Assembly (NCBI GenBank): GCA_041390905.1
Contig: JAWKPA010000018.1
Span: 56,052 to 120,051, forward strand
Direction: 5' to 3'
DNA length: 64,000 nt
Source of the DNA: JACKCD01 sp041390905
GTDB lineage: Bacteria; Chloroflexota; Anaerolineae; Promineifilales; Promineifilaceae
Shown: in pieces, positions 33,334-40,372 of the stretch
Numbering within the stretch: position 1 is the first letter of the stretch
Layout: each line of letters opens with the position of its first letter
Position numbers and translations under genes: made by a program
Notes under the pieces: model-generated
What the model was told of the DNA's origin: nothing
Databases searched by the model: none
The model's input: the letters and a program-made list of their open reading frames with translations, nothing else

Positions 33334-34504
33334 ATTTTTTTCGCAGGTCGGCCAGCGTGTGGCCGATGACTTGGGCATATTGGGCGGCGACGGCGGCGGG
33401 ATGGTGGTGGTTAGTGGCGTAGGAAACGGCCGTTTCCCCCACCCTCTGCCGCAGTTCCGCCGATTGCGCCAGTTGCAGCATGGTGGCAACCAGTGCCGCT
33501 TCATCCAGCGGCGGCAATTTGCAGCAGCCGTCGTCGGGCAGTTCGGCATACCAGCCGTGGTCAAACACAATGGTTGGCTTGCCCGCCGCCAGCGCCCGCA
33601 GCGCCACGGCCGACGTTTCCCCCAGGGTGGGGTAGCGCAGGTTGATGACAATATCGGCCGTTTGCAGGTAATCTACAAACGCTTGCAGCGTGGCAGCATA
33701 GCCAATATGCCGCACGTGGCGGGTCAAACCGGCGGCGGCAATCAAATCGGCCAGGGCTACGTCTGGCAGAACCTCTCCCACGATCAGGTAAATGGCATTT
33801 GGCACCTGCGTCACCACCTGCCTGAATGCCCGCAGCGACAGCTCAAACTGCCGCGCTTGGTTGACCTGCCCAAAGCTGCCAAACACAATGGCCTCATCGT
33901 CAATGCCGAGTTCGGCGCGGCGAGGTTGGGCGGGATGGGGGGTGATGAGAGCGGGGACGTGGTGGCTGGGGTGGCCTTCATGTGCCAGCAATTGCTGCAC
34001 ATAGCGGCTGTGGACGATGGTACCGAGGCTGAGGTTGAGGAGGCGTTGGTTTAACGGCCGTTCAAACACCACATTTTGCGCCTGCCCCGTGCGAATTTGC
34101 CGCGCCAAATTGACCCCGGCCAACCCATAAGCATAGGCCAGTTCACGCACATACCCCGCCACATTTCCCTGCCCCACCGTCTGGTGCGCCAGAAAGTGGT
34201 GCAAAAAGTAGTCGTGGAGAACGACAAGGCCAGGATAGCGGCAAAACAGGTCGTAATGGGCGGCGTGGTGGGCACTGTTGCCCATTTGGTGCAGCGACAC
34301 GTCAAACTGCCACCGCTGCGCCGGGTATTGATCGAGAGGGCGCACCTCAAATTGGGCAGCCAGGGTGGTGTCTAGTTGCGCGGGGTCGGGGGCAAACAGG
34401 GTAAGCTGCACGTGCTGCGCCAGGTGGGGCAGCAGCTCGGCACTGTAGTCGGCAATGCCGCTGCGGGCGGGGGGAAGGGGGCTAAACCAGGCAACGCGCA
34501 ACAA
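33326..34504 (-). CDS. Glycosyltransferase family 4 with TTG start
   Basis: 392 residues, GT-B fold: VAWFSPLPPARSGIADYSAE at the N-terminus, IVFGSFGQVNQARQFELSLRAF in the donor domain and NLRYPTLGETSAVALRALAAG at the sugar-nucleotide site (G-E-T-S-x-x-A-L-R-A, a common GT4 variant). No in-frame ATG exists before the conserved region; the start is one of two consecutive TTG codons (34504 or 34501). It begins four bases after the coiled-coil gene stop and overlaps the GT-C-like gene by eight bases, so the three form one operon. Confidence 0.87.
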   Translation of the reverse strand: MLRVAWFSPLPPARSGIADYSAELLPHLAQHVQLTLFAPDPAQLDTTLAAQFEVRPLDQYPAQRWQFDVSLHQMGNSAHHAAHYDLFCRYPGLVVLHDYFLHHFLAHQTVGQGNVAGYVRELAYAYGLAGVNLARQIRTGQAQNVVFERPLNQRLLNLSLGTIVHSRYVQQLLAHEGHPSHHVPALITPHPAQPRRAELGIDDEAIVFGSFGQVNQARQFELSLRAFRQVVTQVPNAIYLIVGEVLPDVALADLIAAAGLTRHVRHIGYAATLQAFVDYLQTADIVINLRYPTLGETSAVALRALAAGKPTIVFDHGWYAELPDDGCCKLPPLDEAALVATMLQLAQSAELRQRVGETAVSYATNHHHPAAVAAQYAQVIGHTLADLRKKYA

Positions 34505-34507
34505 GGG

Positions 34508-34873
34508 TTATTGGTCCGAAGATTGTTGTTCCAGCGTGGTGAGCCGTTGATCCAGCTCGGCTAACTGGCGGTTGATCTGGGTGAGCAGAGCGGTGATCTC
34601 GGCTAAATCGTGGCTGTGCTGGGTTTGCTGGCGATCCTGGGCAATTAAACGGCCGTCTTGCTCGCCAAACCGCTCGGCCACCAGCCGATTAAACTGGTTT
34701 TGCTGCGCCAGCAGGGGGCGCACATACCATTTAGTGGCAATGCTGTTCCAGCCGCTGCGAAAACGGGCGAGCAGTGAGCCAATGAGGGGGGTGGTGGAGG
34801 TAAACGGCCGTTCGACCACCTCCGCCTCCGCCATCATCCAATCCTGTTCTCTCTGTTCCTGCTTCTCACTCAT
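34508..34873 (-). CDS. Small coiled-coil protein of the polysaccharide cluster
   Basis: 121 residues from the ATG at 34873. The middle reads TPLIGSLLARFRSGWNSIATKWYVRPLLAQQNQFNRLVAERF, a block I recall from N-terminal regions of methyltransferases in polysaccharide clusters. The C-terminus is a coiled coil (LAEITALLTQINRQLAELDQ and LTTLEQQ). It lacks a catalytic domain. It resembles the two small proteins at 30338 and 30877 in theme: a GxLL block followed by a helical tail. It is the first gene of the minus-strand operon that continues into the glycosyltransferase and GT-C-like genes. Confidence 0.6.
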   Translation of the reverse strand: MSEKQEQREQDWMMAEAEVVERPFTSTTPLIGSLLARFRSGWNSIATKWYVRPLLAQQNQFNRLVAERFGEQDGRLIAQDRQQTQHSHDLAEITALLTQINRQLAELDQRLTTLEQQSSDQ

Positions 34874-34967
34874 AACCATCCACTCCAACCACCCAAGCTT
34901 ACCACGTTTTACCTTGAAGGCAGATCTGAACCCGCATACAACTGGTCAATCAGATGATGCAAAAGGT

Positions 34968-35030
34968 CACGCAAAGGCGCAAAGACGCAAAGAAAAGCTC
35001 TTCACCTTTGCATCTTTGCGCCTTTGCGTG
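34968..35030. repeat. Foldback of GCAAAGGCGCAAAGACGCAAA type
   Basis: TCACGCAAAGGCGCAAAGAC (from about 34968) pairs with the later CTTTGCGCCTTTGCGTGA (35012-35030), forming a near-perfect stem of about 18 bp or more. It lies between the polysaccharide operon and the CoA-transferase gene. Confidence 0.8.
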
Positions 35031-35063
35031 AAATTCTCCGCGTTTGTCCGCGTCCCATTTCCC

Positions 35064-36260
35064 TCAAATCACACCATTCTGCCGCAACTGGACGATCTCG
35101 GCCTCCGATTTGCCCAGCAGGGTGCGGAGAATGTCGTCGGTATGCTGGCCGAGCAGCGGCGGCGGGGCGAAGGTTTCTTCGTGGGTGCGGGAGAGCTTGA
35201 TGGGGTTGCCGGGGATTTTGAAGGTGCCGCCGGCCGGATGTTCCACCTCAACGACCATGTTGCGTGCCAGCACCTGCTCGTCGTCTAATGCTTCGGCCAA
35301 ATTGTTGACGGGGGCGCAGGGGACACGAACGGCCGTTAATCGCTCCAGCCAATAATCGCGCCGGTTGGTTTGGAAGAGGGTGGATAAACGGCCGTTGATC
35401 TCCCCCCGATTCCGCAGCCGCCCCGCCCGGCTCCGGTTCTCCCCCGTGTCCAGCTCCGGCACATCCACCGCCGCCATCAGTGCCGCCCACGACTCGTCGG
35501 CAATAATCGTCAAAATGAGATAGCCGTCCTGCGTTGGGTAGGCGTTATACGGCACATGGTTCAAATGCTCATTCCCCACCATCGGCGGCAACGTTCCCGA
35601 CAAAAGCTGCATCGTCGCCATGTAGGTCAGCAAACTAATCTGACCATCCAGCATGGAAATATCCACATGCTGCCCCAGCCCCGTCTGCTGCCGCGCCAGC
35701 AGCGCCGCCAAAATGCCAACTACCCCCATCAACCCGCCGCCCAAATCCCCCACCAGCAGCCCGGCGCGGGTCGGCGGGCCATCGGGCTGCCCCGTCACGC
35801 TCATTCCGCCGCTCATCGCCTGCGCCACCATGTCAAACGCCGGCCGATCTCGCCTGGGGCCGCTTTCGCCAAAACCGGTGATGGTGCAGGTAACAATGCG
35901 GGGGTTGACGGCGGCCAAATGGTCATAATCGAGCTTGAGCCGCGCCATCACTCCGGCGCTGAAGTTGTTCAGCACAATGTCGGCGTGGCGCACCAGCTCG
36001 TAAAAGAGGTTTCGGCCGGCTTCCTGCTTCAAATCCAGCGTCATGCTCTTTTTGTTGCGGTTGAGGGTGAGAAAATAGGCTCCCATGCCATTATGGCTAT
36101 GGTGCGGGTCATTGGCTAACAGTTGGCGGGTAGCTTCCCCCCGCCCCGGTGGCTCAATCTTAATCGTGTCCACACCCAAATCGGCCAACATCATCCCAGC
36201 ATAAGGGCCGCTGACGATGTGGGTCAAATCGAGCATTCGGTATCCGCTGAGTGCTTTCAT
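35064..36260 (-). CDS. CaiB/BaiF family (class III) CoA transferase
   Basis: 398 residues. Moves CoA between carboxylic acids through an aspartyl-CoA thioester. The catalytic Asp172 lies in GLLVGDLGGGLMG, and the N-terminal signature LDLTHIVSGPYAGMMLADLG and KIEPPGRGE are standard for the family, as is the interlocked C-terminal domain (ETFAPPPLLGQHTDDIL). Substrates cannot be read from sequence, and no acyl-CoA dehydrogenase or synthetase is adjacent. Two AACGGCCGTT copies lie in it (one at 35387-35396); these are the last before the R-M island. Confidence 0.9.
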   Translation of the reverse strand: MKALSGYRMLDLTHIVSGPYAGMMLADLGVDTIKIEPPGRGEATRQLLANDPHHSHNGMGAYFLTLNRNKKSMTLDLKQEAGRNLFYELVRHADIVLNNFSAGVMARLKLDYDHLAAVNPRIVTCTITGFGESGPRRDRPAFDMVAQAMSGGMSVTGQPDGPPTRAGLLVGDLGGGLMGVVGILAALLARQQTGLGQHVDISMLDGQISLLTYMATMQLLSGTLPPMVGNEHLNHVPYNAYPTQDGYLILTIIADESWAALMAAVDVPELDTGENRSRAGRLRNRGEINGRLSTLFQTNRRDYWLERLTAVRVPCAPVNNLAEALDDEQVLARNMVVEVEHPAGGTFKIPGNPIKLSRTHEETFAPPPLLGQHTDDILRTLLGKSEAEIVQLRQNGVI

Positions 36261-36297
36261 TTACAATACCGTCAAATCTAAAACAAGAGGTCTTCAC

Positions 36298-37080
36298 CTA
36301 TTCATGGCTAATCTGTGCCCAAGCTACGGGAAAGTACATTGCTGCCTTATTTTGCAAGCCAAAGTCAATATTTTGAGGCAATGCTTCTAATTTGAACTTG
36401 GGTGAAACCCAATCAGCCGCTTCTACCGCAGGGTAATATTTTAGTTGACCGCCAGACAAACCATACCACTCAACAAGCGGGTGATCATCTAGCTTGCCAA
36501 TCAGCCTTCTACCCTCGACGTTCCATTGTAAATCAGCAGGATTTGGCAAATGAGCTGGATATTGGAAAAGTTGGTATTCAACTGTTTTGGGGTTCCATTG
36601 GAGCACAAGATAAATGCTTTTATGTGTAATAATGTTTCCGCCGTTTTCGGTACTGACTCCATCGTGCCAAGAAGCAATGGTGTTCAAAACAGCATGACCG
36701 GCAGATTGTGGGAAATCCATGTATGTTTCTTGTGTAATCCCTTGTTGTTTGATTGAATCCCACAGTTCACCAGCCGCATTAGTCACTTCAATTGTAACAA
36801 CCCGCTTGCGGTCGACGGTAGATAACAGTCCTCGCATCTTGCAGTCAATACCATAAAATAGCCCTGAATGATTAGGAACGGCTAAAAGCACATCATAGAT
36901 ATGCTTGTTTTCGCTAGCATAACCGCCAAAGCCAGCTTCTATGGCTCTTTCAAAATCTCTCCACCCCGGTAAAGTGCCTTTTGCTTCCATCCCTGTTCCA
37001 TCTTGATAAGTGCTCAGAATGAGCCGCAATCTTTCAAACTCTGATTTTGTGGGTGGTCTTTCAATGAATGGCGCAAGCAT
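36298..37080 (-). CDS. Probable type II restriction endonuclease
   Basis: 260 residues from the ATG at 37080, four bases after the regulator's stop. It matches no family I can name with confidence. A PD-(D/E)xK-like core is suggested by KHIYDVLLAVPNHSGLFYGIDCKMRG, with an acidic residue before and the CKM lysine after the strand, then VVTIEVTNAAGELWD. Its place next to a Cro/C-type regulator and a divergent adenine methyltransferase supports the restriction role. Composition is clearly AT-richer than the flanks and AACGGCCGTT is absent, in line with recent transfer. Recognition sequence unknown. Confidence 0.6.
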   Translation of the reverse strand: MLAPFIERPPTKSEFERLRLILSTYQDGTGMEAKGTLPGWRDFERAIEAGFGGYASENKHIYDVLLAVPNHSGLFYGIDCKMRGLLSTVDRKRVVTIEVTNAAGELWDSIKQQGITQETYMDFPQSAGHAVLNTIASWHDGVSTENGGNIITHKSIYLVLQWNPKTVEYQLFQYPAHLPNPADLQWNVEGRRLIGKLDDHPLVEWYGLSGGQLKYYPAVEAADWVSPKFKLEALPQNIDFGLQNKAAMYFPVAWAQISHE

Positions 37081-37084
37081 GTGT

Positions 37085-37324
37085 TTATTTCTCAAAATGT
37101 TTCGGCTTTAAATCTAAATCCATTTCATCTTTTAGCAAGCTATCTGTTGACACATCAAAAAATCTGGATACTTTTAGAACCAGTGCTACAGTGGGCATTT
37201 TGTACCCATATTCAATCTCGCTCAAGTAGCTATGGCTTGTATAGCCAAATTCCTGAGCCAATTGGAGCAACGTTATTTTATGTTCATTTCTTAGAGTGCG
37301 AAGTTTTTCACCAAAGCGATTCAT
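37085..37324 (-). CDS. XRE-family regulator, probable R-M controller protein
   Basis: 79 residues with a classic helix-turn-helix: FGEKLRTLRNEHKITLLQLAQEFGYTSHSYLSEIEYGYKMPTVALVLKVSRFFDVSTDSLL. Size and position, directly upstream of the endonuclease gene and divergent from the methyltransferase, match C proteins that delay endonuclease expression until the host DNA is methylated. It should bind operator DNA in the roughly 115-bp gap 37325-37439. This region includes the inverted stretch TGTCGCTATTGGCGACAT at 37395-37412, a candidate C-box. Confidence 0.78.
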   Translation of the reverse strand: MNRFGEKLRTLRNEHKITLLQLAQEFGYTSHSYLSEIEYGYKMPTVALVLKVSRFFDVSTDSLLKDEMDLDLKPKHFEK

Positions 37325-37394
37325 ATCTTTTTCAAAAGTCTATTTGCCCATAGCAGCAAATTGCATATTGCACAGAATGGTACGTCATGATAAA

Positions 37395-37412
37395 ATGTCG
37401 CTATTGGCGACA
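37395..37412. promoter_or_regulatory. Candidate controller-protein operator in the R-M divergent promoter
   Basis: TGTCGCTATTGGCGACAT contains a 6-7 bp inverted repeat (TGTCGC / GCGACA) around a short spacer. It lies between the divergent regulator and methyltransferase genes, where a C protein would act. No binding evidence. Confidence 0.45.
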
Positions 37413-37439
37413 TTGGGCGTTTTAAATTGGTGTGCAAAT

Positions 37440-38357
37440 ATGTCTCATAATAATAATAAATCTGAGTATAAAATGATAAACAGCCCCTTCAAATGGGTAG
37501 GTGGGAAATCGAGATTGAGAAAGCAGATTATTCCCTTAATTCCTGATCATACTTGTTATGTAGAACTTTTTGCTGGTGCAGCTTGGGTTTTATTTGGTAA
37601 ACAGCCAAGCGAGGTTGAAGTAATCAATGATATTGACCAGGAATTAATCACCTTCTTTAGGGTTGTAAAAGACAAACCAGATGAACTGATAAAAAGTTTT
37701 GAATGGGAATTAGTATCAAGAGCAGAGTTTGAAAGATTAGCATCACTTAATACAAATCAACTCAGTGATGTTCAACGAGCGCACCGTTTTTTTTACATCA
37801 TTATGGCAGGCTGGGGAGGTGAATTAAATTACCCTCGATTTGCAACCAGTATTACTGATGGTGGGCATGGAAACCGACTATTTGGCGCACTAAAAACTTT
37901 ACATAAGCGTATCGAACCTGTTTACAAACGGCTAAGTACAGTCATTATCGAAAATCTTGATTGGGCAGACTGCCTAGAGCGTTATGATAACGCCAAAACC
38001 GTGATGTATATTGATCCTCCGTATCCTAAAAATGGGGTTAATTATAAGCACAATATGAAATCATGGGAAGAACATGAACATCTTGCTGACCGATTAAGCA
38101 GAACAACATGCCGGTGGCTTTTATCATCATATGATAGTGATGAGGTGAGAAGCCTCTATCAAGATTACTATGTGGTTCCAATTTCCTCATATTCAGGTAT
38201 GGCAACCAGAAAAGCCAATGACAAGAGAGTAATGAATCGTGAAGTCGTTATCATGAACTTCGAGCCTCAAGGCAAGCAGCTTTATACAAATGGCAAAGAA
38301 CGACTTGATGAACCGTTGAAGGTTTTTCAGAAAGGCTTTGACTTTTTAAATGTGTGA
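37440..38357 (+). CDS. Dam-like DNA adenine methyltransferase (D12 class)
   Basis: 305 residues from the ATG at 37440 (an alternative at 37473 begins directly at INSPFKWVGGK). The AdoMet site is NSPFKWVGGKSRL plus YVELFAGAAWVLF; the catalytic motif is DPPYP in MYIDPPYPKNGVNY. It methylates the N6 of adenine. As partner of the restriction gene it protects the same site; the sequence recognised is not known, although the D12 class includes GATC enzymes. The gene is AT-rich relative to its surroundings. A stem-loop terminator follows. Confidence 0.9.
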   Translation: MSHNNNKSEYKMINSPFKWVGGKSRLRKQIIPLIPDHTCYVELFAGAAWVLFGKQPSEVEVINDIDQELITFFRVVKDKPDELIKSFEWELVSRAEFERLASLNTNQLSDVQRAHRFFYIIMAGWGGELNYPRFATSITDGGHGNRLFGALKTLHKRIEPVYKRLSTVIIENLDWADCLERYDNAKTVMYIDPPYPKNGVNYKHNMKSWEEHEHLADRLSRTTCRWLLSSYDSDEVRSLYQDYYVVPISSYSGMATRKANDKRVMNREVVIMNFEPQGKQLYTNGKERLDEPLKVFQKGFDFLNV

Positions 38358-38379
38358 AGCGTACTTTGTTACAGGAATG

Positions 38380-38407
38380 AAAAAAGAGCCTCTGGCTCTT
38401 TTTGTTT
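38380..38407 (+). terminator. Intrinsic terminator after the methyltransferase gene
   Basis: AAAAAGAGCC, loop TCT, then GGCTCTTTTTG. A compact 10-bp stem with a T-rich tail about 25 bases after the stop. Confidence 0.85.
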
Positions 38408-38449
38408 TTGGATAAAAAGTGAATTACAAAATTGATTTGTGGTTGAAGG

Positions 38450-38523
<74 letters not shown>

Positions 38524-38572
38524 AAGGGTTGCCAGCATTATAGCAAGCATCATGTTTGCTGGCAACGGAATT

Positions 38573-39499
38573 TTACCGATTTTTTGTTTCTGCCAAGGCC
38601 ACGGCGATGGTGGCGGCAATACGGCCGTTATTTTGCAGCAGCGCGGTGTTGGCCTGCAAACTACGACCATTTGTCAACTCTACCACGCGGCGCAGCAGCC
38701 ATGGGGTAGCGGCGGGACCGTGAATGCCGTGTTCATCTGCCTCGCGGGTGGCCTGGGCGATGGCCGCTTCGGCTGCATCCTCGTCCATAGCTGCTTCAGC
38801 CGGGGCGGGAGCGGTGATGAGGGTGCCGCTTTGCAACCCCAGGGTACGACGGGCGGCGATGAGGGCGGCGACTTCGGCGGGTGTATCCAGCCGGGCATCC
38901 ACGGAAAGGCCGCTGCTGCGGGAGAAGAAGGCGGGGAGTTCGTCGGTTTGGTAGCCGATGACGGCCACACCGTTGGTCTCCAGCACTTCGCGGGTGGCGG
39001 GCAGGTCGAGAATGGATTTGGCGCCGCTGCTGACGACGGTGACGGGGGTGCGCCCCAGTTCGGACAGATCAGCACTGACATCAAAGGGGTGGCCGCGATG
39101 GACACCGCCGATACCGCCGGTGGCAAACAGTTCGATGCCAGCGAGATGGGCGACAATCATTGTTCCGGCGACGGTGGTGGCACCATCTTCGCCTCTGGCA
39201 ATTGCCAGCGGGAGGTCGCGGCGGCTGCATTTGCGGACGTAGGCGTTGGCGTCGGGGCGGGTGGCGAGGTATTCAAGCTGGTCGCGGTCAAGGCCAACGT
39301 AAATTTGGCCGCGAATGATGGCGATGGTGGCGGGGGTGGCTCCGCCGGAACGAACGGCCGTTTCCATGGAAACGGCCGTTTCGACATTCGAGGGATACGG
39401 CAGCCCATGGGTTATGACAGTGCTTTCCAGGGCCACAAGCGGCTCACCGTTTGCCAGTGCCGCCTGAACTTCGGGGTGAAACTGTAACAAATGATTCAT
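38573..39499 (-). CDS. psuG: Pseudouridine-5'-phosphate glycosidase
   Basis: Cleaves pseudouridine 5'-phosphate to uracil and ribose 5-phosphate in pseudouridine salvage. The 308-residue protein carries the family blocks VALESTVITHGLPYPSN, GGATPATIAIIRG, the RRDLPLAIARGEDGATTVAGTM region containing the catalytic Lys/Asp environment, LFATGGIGGVHRG and TNGVAVIGYQTDELPAFF. The usual partner psuK is not adjacent. Two AACGGCCGTT copies lie 10-20 bp apart near its start (39350-39375), adding the TAV and NGR-type residues discussed elsewhere. Confidence 0.93.
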   Translation of the reverse strand: MNHLLQFHPEVQAALANGEPLVALESTVITHGLPYPSNVETAVSMETAVRSGGATPATIAIIRGQIYVGLDRDQLEYLATRPDANAYVRKCSRRDLPLAIARGEDGATTVAGTMIVAHLAGIELFATGGIGGVHRGHPFDVSADLSELGRTPVTVVSSGAKSILDLPATREVLETNGVAVIGYQTDELPAFFSRSSGLSVDARLDTPAEVAALIAARRTLGLQSGTLITAPAPAEAAMDEDAAEAAIAQATREADEHGIHGPAATPWLLRRVVELTNGRSLQANTALLQNNGRIAATIAVALAETKNR

Positions 39500-39974
39500 G
39501 CCGCCAATGATCCCCTACTTCTGTTTGGCAAGCAACTATACCAACGAGGCAAAATTTGAGGGTGAGGAGAGGAAAAACGGCCGTTTTTTCACTGGTCAAC
39601 TAAAATATACTCATCAAATGAGCAAATATGATCACAAAAACAGCAAAATATGATCACCATGTCAAAACACACAATAAGCGCAAGCTTAATTCTGGCAACT
39701 TGCCCCTTGTGTTCATCCGACCCCTTGCTTATACTAACAAACTTGTAAACCATTTTGTAAGTTTACCAATATGATGCCTCATGTGTCGCCTCGATTAAGC
39801 GCAACAGTCATTCAGTTAGCAGTTTACCGTTGACCAAGCGCACATTCACCCGCATTGTTTCATCATTTCACCAATTCACTGCCAAACGGATGTCTCCAAA
39901 CCATCTGTTTGGTTGTTTGCGTGTGTGCTGGAAAACCAAAATACATGCTTGCAAAAAATTAAGGAGTATTTCTC
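39500..39974. promoter_or_regulatory. Gene-free 475-bp regulatory region with direct repeats and a promoter candidate
   Basis: Between divergent psuG and the CBM48 gene. AGCAAATATGATCAC (39621-39635) and AGCAAAATATGATCAC (39642-39657) are direct repeats, likely regulator sites. A promoter candidate reads TTGTGT (39707-39712), 17-bp spacer, TATACT (39730-39735), pointing toward the CBM48 gene. An AACGGCCGTT copy lies at 39576-39585. No gene seen. Confidence 0.5.
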
Positions 39975-40277
39975 ATGTTGAAAAAAAGCTTTTCTAAAAC
40001 CGGTAGCTCTTGCCGCGTAACTTTTAAATTGCCTGCCGAAGTACAAGCGCAGGAAGTGGCTCTTTTGGGCGAATTTAATGAATGGAACCCGGAATCCCAC
40101 GTGATGAAGCAGTTGAAAGACGGCAGTTTTAGCCTTTCTGTTTCTTTGCCGGCCGGGCAGGATTACCGTTTCCGCTATTTGCTCGATGGGGCGCGGTGGG
40201 AAAATGATTGGGAAGCAGATGATTATGTTGTCAACGAACACGGCGGCAAGGATTCGCTGGTGAAGTTGTCGGAATAA
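39975..40277 (+). CDS. Stand-alone CBM48 (isoamylase-N/AMPK-like) glycogen-binding protein
   Basis: 100 residues. CBM48 signature: VTFKLPAEVQAQEVALLGEFNEWNPESHVMKQLKDGSFSLSVSLPAGQDYRFRYLLDGARWENDW, with the sugar-stacking tryptophans at NEW and RW. Such domains bind alpha-glucans such as glycogen and are usually fused to branching enzymes or kinases; here nothing is fused. A good ribosome site AAGGAG at 39960-39965 and a strong terminator make it a monocistronic unit. It may localise glycogen metabolism or act as a small glycogen-surface protein. Confidence 0.87.
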   Translation: MLKKSFSKTGSSCRVTFKLPAEVQAQEVALLGEFNEWNPESHVMKQLKDGSFSLSVSLPAGQDYRFRYLLDGARWENDWEADDYVVNEHGGKDSLVKLSE

Positions 40278-40298
40278 TTGAACATTAAGACACAATTG

Positions 40299-40340
40299 AA
40301 AAAGCGGGTGGCAACCCAAAGGGTGCTGCCCGCTTTTTTG
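40299..40340 (+). terminator. Intrinsic terminator after the CBM48 gene
   Basis: AAAAGCGGGTGGCAACCC pairs with GGGTGCTGCCCGCTTTTTT around AAA: a GC-rich stem followed by a run of T. Confidence 0.9.
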
Positions 40341-40372
40341 TTTGGGTAAAAGACAAAGATTGGCATCCCTGT

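Noticed and set aside
33334..33651. Longer N-terminus for the GT-C-like membrane protein
   Set aside because: The extra 106 residues are an Arg/Trp/Cys-rich shadow of the overlapping glycosyltransferase gene.
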